Source: Acidocella aminolytica 101 = DSM 11237 (GTDB lineage: Bacteria > Pseudomonadota > Alphaproteobacteria > Acetobacterales > Acetobacteraceae). Taken from it: 64,000 bases of DNA. Of the stretch, positions 1 through 8,922 are shown piece after piece. The stretch is taken from assembly GCF_900129125.1 (NCBI RefSeq), contig NZ_FQVJ01000011.1, positions 1-64,000 of the forward strand, written 5' to 3'. The position numbers were made by a program, and so were the translations under genes. The notes beneath the pieces were generated by a model. It did not search any database, was not told the DNA's origin, and saw only the letters and a list, made by a program, of their open reading frames with translations. Numbering within the stretch: the stretch's first letter is position 1; every line of letters starts with the position of its first letter.

Positions 1-270
1 GAGCGCAGCATCACCCGCCATGTCTGGCGCGAGGCCCGCGAGCGGACCGACGCCAACCGCCTCACCTCATGGGGCAAGGCCATCTATAAACGACGAAAAG
101 AGACGGTCGAGCGGTCCTTCGCCGATGCCAACCAACTCCTCGGACACCGCTACGCACGCTTCCGAGGCTTAACCGGCGTCACCTGCCAATGCCTGCTCGC
201 CGCCACCGCACAAAATATCAAAAAAATCGCCATGGCACTCACCAAAGCACCAACGCCAAGCCCGGCCTGA
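1..270 (+). CDS. IS1182-family transposase, C-terminal part (5' end outside window)
   Basis: Frame 1 is open from the first base to TGA at 268-270, giving 89 residues. They contain the segments RERTDANRLTSWGKAIYKRR and ETVERSFADANQLLGHRYAR, which I recognise as the conserved end of IS1182-family DDE transposases, followed by the usual NIKKIA segment near the C-terminus. The protein would catalyse cut-and-paste or copy-out movement of its element. The visible part has no disruption, unlike the related copy at 52909-53781. Only about a fifth of a normal transposase is visible, so whether the gene is intact cannot be judged. Confidence 0.8.
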   Translation, partial: ERSITRHVWREARERTDANRLTSWGKAIYKRRKETVERSFADANQLLGHRYARFRGLTGVTCQCLLAATAQNIKKIAMALTKAPTPSPA

Positions 271-362
271 GAGGGAAAACCCCTCACAAACAGAACAATT
301 ACAAGCCAAACAATAAATAAAACAAAACCCCGCCAAAAATGACGGGGTTTGTCACCAGTCTG
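1..362 (+). mobile_element. 3' end of an IS1182-type insertion sequence
   Basis: The window opens inside an insertion sequence. It holds the end of the transposase (1-270), a subterminal hairpin (AAACCCCG at 325-332 pairing with CGGGGTTT at 343-350) and a 17-bp terminal repeat at 346-362, GGTTTGTCACCAGTCTG. The same end, with one or two changes, bounds the second element at 52811-53808, which is how this border was set. The element stops right beside the cmk stop codon, next to the GC hairpin at 364-383 followed by a T-run. The other end lies outside the window. Confidence 0.75.
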
Positions 363-369
363 AGCCGCC

Positions 370-996
370 TCACAGGGCGGCTTTTTCTTTCACAATCGCC
401 AGCGCGTGGGCAAAAGCCTCGTCCGCGTTGAGGTTGGTGGTGTCGATCAGGATTGCGTCCTCGGCCGGGATCAGCGGGGCGGTGGCGCGGGTGCGATCGG
501 CCTCGTCACGCGCCGCGACATCGGCAATCACCTCCGCCAGGGTCAAGTGCTGACCTTTGCCGTCCAGCTCTAGTTGGCGGCGCTTGGCACGGGCTTCCAC
601 GCTGGCGGTGACGAATAATTTAACGTCGGCCTGCGGAAAAATCACCGTGCCGATATCCCGCCCATCTAGAATCGCGCCATTGGCGCTACCATAAGAGCGT
701 TGATAAGCGAGCAGTGCCTCCCGCACGGCGGGGATAGAGGCGACTTGGCTGGCGGCCATGGAGGTCGAGGCATCCCGCAGGTCCTTCCGCGCGGTGTCCG
801 TCTCGCTCAGTTCCCAGGCGGCGGCGGTGGCGGCCAGCGGGTCCGTGGGATCGCCGCCTGACTCCAGCACGCGCTTGGCAGTGGCGCGATAGAGCAGCCC
901 GGTGTCCAGGTAAGGCAGCTTCAGCGTCTTGGCGAGGCGCTTGGCGAGTGTTCCCTTGCCTGCGGCGGCCGGGCCATCAATGGCGATGATGATCAT
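370..996 (-). CDS. cmk: Cytidylate kinase
   Basis: This 208-residue protein phosphorylates CMP and dCMP to the diphosphates in the cytoplasm. It begins with the P-loop IAIDGPAAAGKGTLAKRLA (residues 3-21) and has the family's LDTGLLYRA and LDGRDIGTVIFP segments and the late RDEADRTRATAPL segment, where Cmk normally has RDxxDxxRxxxPL. Length is normal. Its ATG overlaps the aroA stop by four bases (ATGA), so it is translationally coupled to aroA. In alphaproteobacteria rpsA usually follows; here an insertion sequence begins a few bases after the stop, so the link to rpsA, if present, is interrupted. Confidence 0.95.
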   Translation of the reverse strand: MIIIAIDGPAAAGKGTLAKRLAKTLKLPYLDTGLLYRATAKRVLESGGDPTDPLAATAAAWELSETDTARKDLRDASTSMAASQVASIPAVREALLAYQRSYGSANGAILDGRDIGTVIFPQADVKLFVTASVEARAKRRQLELDGKGQHLTLAEVIADVAARDEADRTRATAPLIPAEDAILIDTTNLNADEAFAHALAIVKEKAAL

Positions 997-2363
997 GAGG
1001 CCGCCATCTCCGCTCCCAGCCCGCGCATCAGCTTGAGAAAGCCGGGGAAGGAGGTGTCGATAAAGCTGGCATCGTCGATCCGCACAGGCTCTGAGGCGGC
1101 TTGCCCCAGCACCAGGGCGGACATGGCAAGGCGGTGGTCCATGTGCGTCTCCACCAGCCCGCCGCCGGGAATGGTGCCGGTGCCGTGTATGATCAGGTCA
1201 TCGCCATCAACCTCCACCTCTACCCCATTCACGCGCAGCAGCGCGGCGGTGGCCGCGAGACGGTCTGATTCCTTCACCCGCAGCTCAGAAAGGCCGCGCA
1301 GGCGGGAGGTGCCACGTGCCGTGGCGCAGAGCACGGCGAGAATCGGGTATTCGTCGATCATGCTGGGGGCGCGCTCTGGCGGCACGTCCACGGCGCGCAG
1401 CTCTGAGTAGGTGACGGTCATATCTCCCAGCTTCTCACCGCCCTCGGTGCGCTGGTTGGGCACGTCCAGCCGCGCGCCCATCTCGCGCAGGGTCTGGAAC
1501 AGCCCGGTGCGCAGAGGGTTCAGCCCGACATTGGCGATGGTGACTTCACTGCCCGGCACCAGCAGGGCGGCGGCCACGGGGAAGGCGGCGGAGGAGGGGT
1601 CGCCCGGCACGTCCACGTCGGCGGCGCGCAGCTCAGGCTGGCCCTTGAGGCGGATATGGCGGCCTGCCCCAGCCTGCGTCACGGTGACTTCCGCGCCGAA
1701 ATGGCGGAGCATGTTTTCCGAATGGTCACGGGTGGGCTCGGGTTCTTCAACCTCCGTGTAGCCCGGCGCGTTGAGCCCAGCGAGCAGCACGGCGGATTTC
1801 ACCTGCGCGGACGCCACAGGTAGACGATAGAACAGCGGCAGCGGGTCGCGCGCGCCGAGAATCGTCAGCGGCAGGCGGTTGCCCGCACGGGCGAAAAATT
1901 GCGCGCCGCTGGCGGAAAGTGGGTCCACCACTCGGCCCATGGGGCGTTTGCGCAGCGAGGCATCGCCGGTCATCACCGCATAAAACGGGTGGGTGGCGAG
2001 AATACCGGCCAGCAGCCGCGCGGCGGTACCGGAATTGCCCATGTCCAGCACGTCTGCCGGTTCAACCAGCCCGCCGATTCCACGGCCGCACACCAGCCAG
2101 TCCGCGCCATCGCGGGAAATTTCAGCGCCCAGCGCCCGCATGGCGGCGGCGGTGCGCAGCACGTCCTCGCCTTCCAGCAGACCGGAAATGCGGGTCTGGC
2201 CGACGGCGAGTGCGCCAAACATCAAGGCGCGATGGCTGATAGATTTGTCGCCCGGCACGCTGAGACGGCCGGAAAGCCCTTTGACGGGGCGGCGGGAGAG
2301 ATGGGGGCGGGGAGAATGCTGATCCATGCGCGCGCGCTTAGCATGGCTGAAGCCGTTTGACAT
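993..2363 (-). CDS. aroA: 3-phosphoshikimate 1-carboxyvinyltransferase (EPSP synthase)
   Basis: EPSP synthase joins PEP to shikimate-3-phosphate, the sixth step of the shikimate pathway. The sequence has the N-terminal VPGDKSISHRALMFGALA motif, the LDMGNSGTAARLLAG substrate loop, the RDHSENMLRHFG segment and the late RVKESDRLAATA motif. With the start used here it has 456 residues. A second ATG at 2327 would give a 444-residue protein beginning MDQHSPRP, which fits the family start as well; neither has a clear Shine-Dalgarno site. It is first in an aroA-cmk pair and is divergent from the FYDLN gene. Confidence 0.95.
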   Translation of the reverse strand: MSNGFSHAKRARMDQHSPRPHLSRRPVKGLSGRLSVPGDKSISHRALMFGALAVGQTRISGLLEGEDVLRTAAAMRALGAEISRDGADWLVCGRGIGGLVEPADVLDMGNSGTAARLLAGILATHPFYAVMTGDASLRKRPMGRVVDPLSASGAQFFARAGNRLPLTILGARDPLPLFYRLPVASAQVKSAVLLAGLNAPGYTEVEEPEPTRDHSENMLRHFGAEVTVTQAGAGRHIRLKGQPELRAADVDVPGDPSSAAFPVAAALLVPGSEVTIANVGLNPLRTGLFQTLREMGARLDVPNQRTEGGEKLGDMTVTYSELRAVDVPPERAPSMIDEYPILAVLCATARGTSRLRGLSELRVKESDRLAATAALLRVNGVEVEVDGDDLIIHGTGTIPGGGLVETHMDHRLAMSALVLGQAASEPVRIDDASFIDTSFPGFLKLMRGLGAEMAAS

Positions 2364-2427
2364 AGAAGCAATGGCGTGGCATCGCGCCGCCCTTGATTAA
2401 ATACGGCCCCACCACCCGAGGTTTGAC

Positions 2428-2754
2428 ATGGCAAAACCCGAATTAGGCGAAAAACACACCTGCGTCTCCTGCGGCGCGCGCTTCTTTGATCTCGGCAAGG
2501 AACCCGCCGTATGCCCGAAATGCGGAACCGAGCAGCCGATTGAGCAGCCGCGCCTGAAGCGCGCCGCACCTCTGCCGGAAGAGCAGAAGAAGACCGTCAA
2601 GCCCGCGCATGATTCCGATGACGTGGATGTGGAAGTGCCCGATGATAGTGACGATGAGGATATCCTGGAGGATTCCGACGATCTGGACGATGATTCCGAC
2701 GTGATCGACGCCGATATTGACGTAAAGACCGAAAGCAATGACGACGAGCGCTAA
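2428..2754 (+). CDS. FYDLN acid domain protein (TIGR02300 type)
   Basis: This is a 108-residue protein in two parts. Residues 1-45 form a zinc-ribbon-like segment with two Cys-x2-Cys pairs (CVSC and CPKC) around RFFDLGKEPAVCPKCGTEQP, where the family consensus reads FYDLNK. The C-terminal half is extremely acidic, a run of Asp, Glu and Ser from about residue 62. The family is conserved in alphaproteobacteria; its role is not established, and nucleic-acid or RNA-polymerase contact is only a guess from the ribbon. It is monocistronic, between divergent aroA and a strong terminator. Confidence 0.85.
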   Translation: MAKPELGEKHTCVSCGARFFDLGKEPAVCPKCGTEQPIEQPRLKRAAPLPEEQKKTVKPAHDSDDVDVEVPDDSDDEDILEDSDDLDDDSDVIDADIDVKTESNDDER

Positions 2755-2776
2755 GCCGCCCGGCGCGTGACGTTAT

Positions 2777-2811
2777 AAAAAACCCCTCCGGCCCGGCCGG
2801 AGGGGTTTTTT
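2777..2811. terminator. Bidirectional intrinsic terminator
   Basis: A perfect 11-bp inverted repeat (CCCCTCCGGCC and GGCCGGAGGGG, 2783-2805) is flanked by an A-run on the left and a T-run on the right. It therefore terminates both the FYDLN gene (+) and the AsmA-like gene (-), whose stop codon begins at 2811. Confidence 0.9.
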
Positions 2812-5636
2812 CATGGGGCGGGCTTCCAGTCGTAGGCGGCGCTGGAATCGCTGCTGCGGTTGGGCTTGGCCCAAGCGCCGATCAGCCGTGTGGTGAGGGT
2901 GAGCGGTGGTTTCACGTTGGGCTTGGCATCCAGCCGCAGGGCCAGCGTGGCGTCGAACAAATCAATGCCGCCCTTGGCGGTGACGCTGCCGGAGGGGGCG
3001 GTGAGCTGCGCCTGGGTCAGGCTGCAATTACCCTGCGCGAAATTGCCCGCCAGTGTCAGCGTGGTGAAGGGCGTGGCCCCGCTGGTGAGCAGCTTGCTGA
3101 ACGGCATGTGCTTGGCCTCGCCCAGCGCCGTAACGATGCCGGGCAGAGACAACCCGTTCAGCGTGCCGTTGCTGGCGGTGATGGTGGCGCTGCCGCCCAG
3201 GGTCGCCTCCCAGGCCTTGGCGGTATAGCCGGAGGCGGTAAGGCTGGCGGTGGCGCTAATCTGGCCGCTGGAGAGGGTGAGCGGAAAGCTCTGCGGCAGA
3301 TTCAGCTTGCTGGCATCTACCCCTTCGGCCAGGAATTTGGCGCTTAAAGCGGGCGGAGCCTTGGCGGAGAATTTCAATGACATACTGCCGGTGAGATTGC
3401 CATTGCCGATACTGGCCTGGGTGAGTTTGAAGCTGGCCTGATCCGGCGCTAGGCTCAAAATACCCGCGGCGGGGCCAAAAATCTGTGTACCCGCATACAG
3501 CACATGGTCGGCCGAGAGGGCCACGCTGCCGGAAACCGGCAAGCTGTCCGGCATTTGCAGATTGGCGGGCAAGGAGGGCAAGGCTAGGGTTCCGGCATTT
3601 ATCTGCCCGCTCAGGCGGCCTTTATGAACCATGAACTGGCCGGAGGCATTCAACAACCCGGCGCTGAGTACAAAATCATTCAGCCCGTACTGGTCCGGCG
3701 TGTAGGTAAAGCGCGCGCGCAAGGACAGTGCTCCAGGGCCGGGAAAGGCGAGGGCGGGGGTATCAGCCTCGGCGATGCAGGGCAGCTTGACGCCCTGGAA
3801 CGGGTAGCCCGGCAGCGGCGCCATGCGTGAGCAGCCTTTCTCCACCCCGAGTAATTGCAGGGCCTCAATGGTGTTGGGGTGGCGCAAAGAGACCGCGCCG
3901 CGGGCGCTTTGTTGAACCAGATTGATGACTGGTGCGGCGGTGAATGTGAAATGACCCAGCCGCGCCACGGCGCTCGCGGTCAGGGCGGTTGGCGGCCCGG
4001 CGGCGGCCATCACTAGGCTGAAATGCGGCTTCAGCAGGTCCGGCGGCAGCTTTATGCCGGCGGGCAACAGGGCCGCCAGGGGCGCGGCGGAGGGCAGGTC
4101 CAGAAACGCGTGGGCGGAAGTGACTTTGAAGTCCTTGTCCAGTGTGACGCTGCCACCGGCGATGCCGCCATAAAGATCCGCCGTGGCGCGGCGGATGTTC
4201 AGTGTGCCATCCAGCGCGGCATCCACGAACAGATTACTGAGTTTCACGGGGCCAGCCTCGGCATGGGCGGCGGTCAGTTCGCCATCCACGGTCAGAAGGC
4301 CCGCCAGCGGCTTCTGGCCCAGCCAGGTGGCCAAGGGTGTCAGGTCTAGATGATCGAACCCAAGCTGGAAGGCGGCGTGGTTGCCGGAAAGGCGCAACTG
4401 ACCGTTCACATGGTCGGCGCCGAGCGTGCCGGTGATGGATTTCAGCACCGGCGAGTCGCGGCTGCCACCGAGATCGGCTTGCAGGAAGGCGGCGCGCCAG
4501 GCGCTTTCAGCGGGCAAGCCCAGCCCTGCGGCCAGGGCGTTCAAATCCGGTGCGGCGAGGCTGAGATGGCCGGAAAGTCCATCCTCCGGCGTCAGCTTGA
4601 GTGTCCCGCCCAGGCTGGCGCCGCCATACAGGGCTATGTTCAGCCCGTTGATGGAAGTGCCTTTGGGCCCTGTCTCAAGCGTGGCCTGCAAGGCCGGAAA
4701 CGGCTTGCCCGCCAGCATCAGCTGGTCCGCATTCAACTGGATGCGAGTGGGCAAAGCGCGCGGCCAGATGGTTTCCGCCCCGTTGAAATGGCTGAAATTC
4801 AGGCCGTGCCCGGTAAGGTTGGCGTTGAAGCCCAGGGGGGCGAAGGTGAGCTTGGCATTGCCGTCCAGCCGTCCCTGGCCCAGGGCGAAATTGAGGGTGG
4901 GGGCGGTGATGCTGTTTGCGTCCGCCTGAATCTGCGCGGTACCTGTAATGCCGCCGGGTAATTGCAGTTTGAGCAGCCCATCCAGCAGGCTGCGCGAATC
5001 CAGAGTACCGGAAAGGTCCGCCTTGGCGCCGTCCAGCGCCGTGTGTATGGAAAGTTGCGCCGAGCCGTCATCGGCGGTTTCCCCCACCGAGAGGCCGAGC
5101 GTTATTTTATGCCCGGCCAGCTTGCCATCGCCGGAGACGCTGACGCTGCCATAGGCGCCGGTGAACAGGTCCGCGTTGACGCCGGTGAAATCCACGGTGC
5201 CAAAGCGCACCAGCCCGTTATTGATATGGGCGTGCAAAGCCGCCAGCCAGGGCGGCGGGGCAACGGCGCTGATGCCGCCCGGCATGGGCCATGGGAAGGA
5301 GATTGAAGGGGTGTTAAGGTCCAGCGTGCGCACGGCAAGCTGACCGTGCAACAGCGGCGCCAGGGCAAGGTCCAGCGACAAAGCCTTGGCGGTGATGGTC
5401 TCATGGTCCGGCCCGGTGATGGTGATGCCCGTGGCGATGATTTCCGGCTGCGGCCAGTAAGACAAAGAGAGCTTGCCGCTGATATGCACCTCGCGACCAG
5501 TTAGGCGGGAGGCAAAGGCTTCCACCGCCGCGCGGTGCGCGGGCGCGGCCACAAAAGAGGGCAGGGCCAGCAAGGCCGCCAGCACCGCCAGCACAAGCAC
5601 CAGCGGCACAGCCCAGAAAAGGTGTTTACGTATCAC
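2811..5636 (-). CDS. AsmA-family envelope protein
   Basis: A 941-residue protein with one N-terminal membrane segment (about residues 7-29) followed by a very long periplasmic region of short beta-strand repeats rich in Gly, Leu and Ser. This is the architecture of AsmA/TamB-like proteins, which are thought to bridge the inner and outer membranes and move or restrain phospholipids. The N-terminal VHISGKLSLSYWPQPEI segment and the C-terminal SGSVTAKGGIDLFDATLALR segment fit the AsmA domains. It is alone in its transcription unit and is divergent from the J-domain gene. Which family member it is, and its exact role, cannot be settled here. Confidence 0.8.
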   Translation of the reverse strand: MIRKHLFWAVPLVLVLAVLAALLALPSFVAAPAHRAAVEAFASRLTGREVHISGKLSLSYWPQPEIIATGITITGPDHETITAKALSLDLALAPLLHGQLAVRTLDLNTPSISFPWPMPGGISAVAPPPWLAALHAHINNGLVRFGTVDFTGVNADLFTGAYGSVSVSGDGKLAGHKITLGLSVGETADDGSAQLSIHTALDGAKADLSGTLDSRSLLDGLLKLQLPGGITGTAQIQADANSITAPTLNFALGQGRLDGNAKLTFAPLGFNANLTGHGLNFSHFNGAETIWPRALPTRIQLNADQLMLAGKPFPALQATLETGPKGTSINGLNIALYGGASLGGTLKLTPEDGLSGHLSLAAPDLNALAAGLGLPAESAWRAAFLQADLGGSRDSPVLKSITGTLGADHVNGQLRLSGNHAAFQLGFDHLDLTPLATWLGQKPLAGLLTVDGELTAAHAEAGPVKLSNLFVDAALDGTLNIRRATADLYGGIAGGSVTLDKDFKVTSAHAFLDLPSAAPLAALLPAGIKLPPDLLKPHFSLVMAAAGPPTALTASAVARLGHFTFTAAPVINLVQQSARGAVSLRHPNTIEALQLLGVEKGCSRMAPLPGYPFQGVKLPCIAEADTPALAFPGPGALSLRARFTYTPDQYGLNDFVLSAGLLNASGQFMVHKGRLSGQINAGTLALPSLPANLQMPDSLPVSGSVALSADHVLYAGTQIFGPAAGILSLAPDQASFKLTQASIGNGNLTGSMSLKFSAKAPPALSAKFLAEGVDASKLNLPQSFPLTLSSGQISATASLTASGYTAKAWEATLGGSATITASNGTLNGLSLPGIVTALGEAKHMPFSKLLTSGATPFTTLTLAGNFAQGNCSLTQAQLTAPSGSVTAKGGIDLFDATLALRLDAKPNVKPPLTLTTRLIGAWAKPNRSSDSSAAYDWKPAP

Positions 5637-5757
5637 CTGAAACCGCTAATCCGTTTATTGTTCATCAAATGGAGAGCATGCGCCCGCTAAATCCTTCTAA
5701 GGTCAATGTCCTATTGTGTTGTTGGGTTCAAGGGTGCCGCTGTGATAGGCAGAAAAC

Positions 5758-6537
5758 ATGAGTTATTGGGGCAAGTTTATTGGCGGCATGGCGGGTTTTG
5801 CCATGGGTGGGCCTTTCGGTGCGCTGTTTGGCGCGGCCTTGGGCCATGCCGCGGATGAAGGTAAGCTGCATGGCTTTGCTTCCGGCTTTGCCGGGCGGGC
5901 CATGCCGTTTGACCCGCTGAAAGTCGCCTCCATGCTCGGGCGGCGGGACCAGATTTTTGCCGTGGGCGTTACCGTTTTGGCTGCAAAACTATGCAAGTGC
6001 GATGGGCCGGTGAGCCGGACGGAGATTGACGCGTTCAAGCGCAGCTTCGCTATTCCGCCCGGCAATATGGCCGAGGTGGCGCGGCTGTTCGACAGCGCGC
6101 GCGAAAGCCCGACCGGGTTCGAAAGCTACGCCACACAGATCGGCCAAGCTTTTTCCGATGACAAAACAGTGCTGGAGCAGGTTTTGGCCGGGCTGTACCA
6201 GATCGCCCGGGCGGATGGGCCGGTGAATGCCGCAGAAGCGGATTTTCTCTCCCGCGTGGCGTTCGGCTTCGGGCTGAACGACGCGGCGGCGCGCCGGGCG
6301 GGGCAGGGCGTGCCGCCACCCCAGCGCCCGTCTGAGGACCCATATCTGGTGCTGGGCGTGAAAGCCCAGTCCAGTGTGGAGGAAATCAGGATACGCTGGA
6401 AGCAGCTCATGCGTGAAAACCACCCGGACAGCGTGGCGGCACGTGGCGCCGCCCCGGCGGTGGTGAAGGCGGCCTCTGAGAAAGTCGCGCGGATCAACGC
6501 CGCTTACGATGCCATCAAGCGTGAGCGGGGCATTTAG
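5758..6537 (+). CDS. TerB-like and J-domain protein, DjlA-like
   Basis: A 259-residue co-chaperone-like protein. Residues 8-30 are a glycine-rich hydrophobic segment, probably a membrane anchor. Residues about 60-175 look like a TerB-type acidic helical domain, and residues about 195-259 form a J domain with the diagnostic HPD at 222-224 (ENHPDS). The order is that of DjlA, a membrane-anchored DnaK co-chaperone that stimulates ATP hydrolysis by Hsp70. Here the J domain is strictly C-terminal, as in DjlA. The lysE-type gene begins nine bases after the stop, so they may be co-transcribed. Confidence 0.85.
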   Translation: MSYWGKFIGGMAGFAMGGPFGALFGAALGHAADEGKLHGFASGFAGRAMPFDPLKVASMLGRRDQIFAVGVTVLAAKLCKCDGPVSRTEIDAFKRSFAIPPGNMAEVARLFDSARESPTGFESYATQIGQAFSDDKTVLEQVLAGLYQIARADGPVNAAEADFLSRVAFGFGLNDAAARRAGQGVPPPQRPSEDPYLVLGVKAQSSVEEIRIRWKQLMRENHPDSVAARGAAPAVVKAASEKVARINAAYDAIKRERGI

Positions 6538-6545
6538 GCGGGGCC

Positions 6546-7184
6546 ATGTTTCACCATCTGGGTGTGTTTTTCGCGGCTTCGGTAATGCTGGCGCTGTTGC
6601 CAGGGCCGGGCATGACTTTTGTGGTCAGCCGCAGCCTGGCCGGTGGCGCGCCGGCGGGGGTGGCCTCCAGCCTTGGCACAGGTACGGGCGGGCTGCTTCA
6701 GGTTCTCATGGGCGCGGCGGGGCTTTCTGCACTGGTGCTGGCCAGCGCGCGGCTATTCGTGGTTTTGAAGTTGGCCGGGGCGGTTTATCTAGTCTGGCTT
6801 GGTCTAGGCACGATTTTGAAAGCCCGCGCGGATGCCTCTTCGATGCTCAGCACGACGGCGTCCAAAACCAGCCTGCGCCGCGTTTGGCGGGAGGGAATGG
6901 CCGTTTCCGCGCTCAACCCTAAGACAGCGGCGTTTTTTCTCGCCTTTCTGCCACAATTTATTAACTCCGCCGCCGGATGGGTGGCGCTGCAATTTCTGGC
7001 GCTTGGGGTGATGACGGTGCTGATCTACACGGTTTCCGACGGGTTGATCGCGTTGGCGGCGGCTTGGCTGAAGCGCGGGCTGCTGCGCCATGACGGGGCG
7101 GTGGCAAGGCTGCGGCAAGCAGCGGGCGGGCTGATGATCGGTCTCGGACTGGGACTTTTATTCACGCGCCGCCCGGCTTTGTGA
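6546..7184 (+). CDS. LysE-family amino-acid exporter
   Basis: A 212-residue integral membrane protein with about six hydrophobic segments. The N-terminal LALLPGPGMTFVVSRSLAGG is the family motif (PGP followed by a polar turn), and a mid-protein NPKTAAFFLAFLPQF motif is typical of RhtB/LysE exporters. Such proteins export amino acids or related small metabolites; the substrate is not predictable. It follows the J-domain gene and its TGA overlaps the GTG of the amidase gene by three bases. Confidence 0.85.
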   Translation: MFHHLGVFFAASVMLALLPGPGMTFVVSRSLAGGAPAGVASSLGTGTGGLLQVLMGAAGLSALVLASARLFVVLKLAGAVYLVWLGLGTILKARADASSMLSTTASKTSLRRVWREGMAVSALNPKTAAFFLAFLPQFINSAAGWVALQFLALGVMTVLIYTVSDGLIALAAAWLKRGLLRHDGAVARLRQAAGGLMIGLGLGLLFTRRPAL

Positions 7185-7867
7185 GCATGGACATGATCTT
7201 TGACCCCTCGCCGAATTTCGACGAGCGGGATGGTCCGGTCTCCGTGCTGGTGATGCATTACACCGGTATGCCCACGGCGCATTCGGCGATCACGCTGCTG
7301 AAATCCCCGCGCGCGAAGGTCTCGGCGCATTATGTGGTGGATGAGGACGGCACGGTTTACAATCTTGTGCCGGAGGCCAAACGGGCTTGGCATGCCGGGA
7401 TTTCTTATTGGCGCGGCCAGCGGATGCTCAATGATGCCTCAGTGGGCATCGAGATTGTGAATCCCGGCCATGAATGGGGGTACAGACCGTTTCCGGCGGC
7501 GCAGATGCAGGCGGCGCGCGCACTTGCCCAGGGCATTATCGCCCGCCATAGCATCGCCCCGCGCAATGTGGTGGCGCACTCAGACATAGCCCCCAACCGT
7601 AAGCAGGACCCTGGCGAACTGTTCGGCTGGGCGTGGCTGGCGGAGCATGGCGTGGGGGTATGGACGGAGGCGTCTGACCCGCCGGGCGATCTGCGGGCGG
7701 ATCTGGCCGCGATCGGCTACGATATAGGTTTGCCTGAAAAAGATGTCATCTTGGCTTTTCAGCGTCATTTTCTTCCCAATCATCTCAGCGGTTTGGCTGA
7801 CGAGCCTACGGGCGGGCGCGCTGCGGCGCTGCGGCGGCTTGTTGACGGGCAGGGTAATCGGCCTTAG
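7181..7867 (+). CDS. N-acetylmuramoyl-L-alanine amidase, AmiD type (amidase_2)
   Basis: A 228-residue amidase that cleaves the lactyl-peptide bond of peptidoglycan or recycled muropeptides. It has the Zn-binding His in VLVMHYTGMP, the KVSAHYVVDEDGTVYNLV segment, the SVGIEIVNPGHE motif and the late VVAHSDIAPNRKQDPG motif. Residues about 165-215 resemble a peptidoglycan-binding helical tail. No signal peptide is visible, so it may act on cytoplasmic recycling products. The GTG at 7181 overlaps the preceding stop (GTGA), which supports this start; an ATG lies two codons later. Confidence 0.87.
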   Translation: MSMDMIFDPSPNFDERDGPVSVLVMHYTGMPTAHSAITLLKSPRAKVSAHYVVDEDGTVYNLVPEAKRAWHAGISYWRGQRMLNDASVGIEIVNPGHEWGYRPFPAAQMQAARALAQGIIARHSIAPRNVVAHSDIAPNRKQDPGELFGWAWLAEHGVGVWTEASDPPGDLRADLAAIGYDIGLPEKDVILAFQRHFLPNHLSGLADEPTGGRAAALRRLVDGQGNRP

Positions 7868-7877
7868 GCACCGCGCC

Positions 7878-8267
<390 letters not shown>

Positions 8268-8405
8268 ATTATTCCTGCTTTGTCGTGAACACGAGACAGA
8301 GCAGGAACGGATGACAAAGAATCCACGAAAATCAGCGCGGATGCTGGCGTTTTCGGGACGCGGGAGGGGGCGATTCTCCTTGCCGGTGGCTGGGGGGCAT
8401 GGTAG

Positions 8406-8420
8406 TGGGTTAATAACCCA
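8406..8420. promoter_or_regulatory. Candidate MraZ operator: 15-bp palindrome upstream of mraZ
   Basis: In the 193-base gap between rnpB and mraZ there is a perfect palindrome TGGGTTAATAACCCA. MraZ proteins of other bacteria bind TGGGN-type repeats upstream of mraZ, and further TGGGG (8391) and inverted TCCCA (8426-8430) elements flank it. Two GANTC sites (8319-8323, 8372-8376) lie upstream. Autoregulation is inferred from family knowledge; the spacing differs from the 10-bp period known in E. coli. Confidence 0.4.
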
Positions 8421-8460
8421 TGCTTTCCCATGAAGTGGTAGAGCGTGGAGCAGAGATGAG

Positions 8461-8922
8461 GTGTCACGGCCCGAGGCGATGAAGCAGTTCTTTGGCAGCT
8501 ACGAAAACAAACGCGATGCGAAGGGAAGGGTATCTGTCCCGGCGTCGTTTCGTGCTGCCTGGAAAGACCATGCGGATATGACGCTGATCCTGCGTCCCTC
8601 TTTCATCGAAGGCTGTGTCGAGGCGTGGCCGTTGCCGAATTATGAACGTTTCCAGGCCAAGGTGGATGCAATGCCCGAAATGAGCCGTGAGCAGGTGGGG
8701 CTGCAAACCCAGGTCTATTCCGATGCCGAGGAGGTGGAGCTGGACGGGCAGGGGCGTATCCTGATCACCGGCTATCTCGCGGATTTCGCCAATCTCTCCA
8801 ACGCGGTGTTCTTCATGGGGCGCGGCGATCATTTCCTGATCTGGGAGCCGGAGGCGGGCAAGGCCTTCCGCGTGGCGTCTCGCGCCATGGCGCCCAAACT
8901 TAGCTTCGGAGCGGCAGTATGA
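8461..8922 (+). CDS. mraZ: Transcriptional regulator MraZ
   Basis: First gene of the division cluster. The protein has two AbrB-like halves: residues around KRDAKGRVSVPASFR and around ELDGQGRILITGYL carry the paired DxxGR motifs that form the swapped-hairpin DNA-binding ring. I use GTG at 8461 (153 residues) because GTGGAG ends ten bases upstream. The common family start MKQFFGSY at ATG 8479 has no well-spaced ribosome site but gives the usual length, so either start is possible. Its stop overlaps the rsmH start (ATGA). Confidence 0.9.
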   Translation: MSRPEAMKQFFGSYENKRDAKGRVSVPASFRAAWKDHADMTLILRPSFIEGCVEAWPLPNYERFQAKVDAMPEMSREQVGLQTQVYSDAEEVELDGQGRILITGYLADFANLSNAVFFMGRGDHFLIWEPEAGKAFRVASRAMAPKLSFGAAV

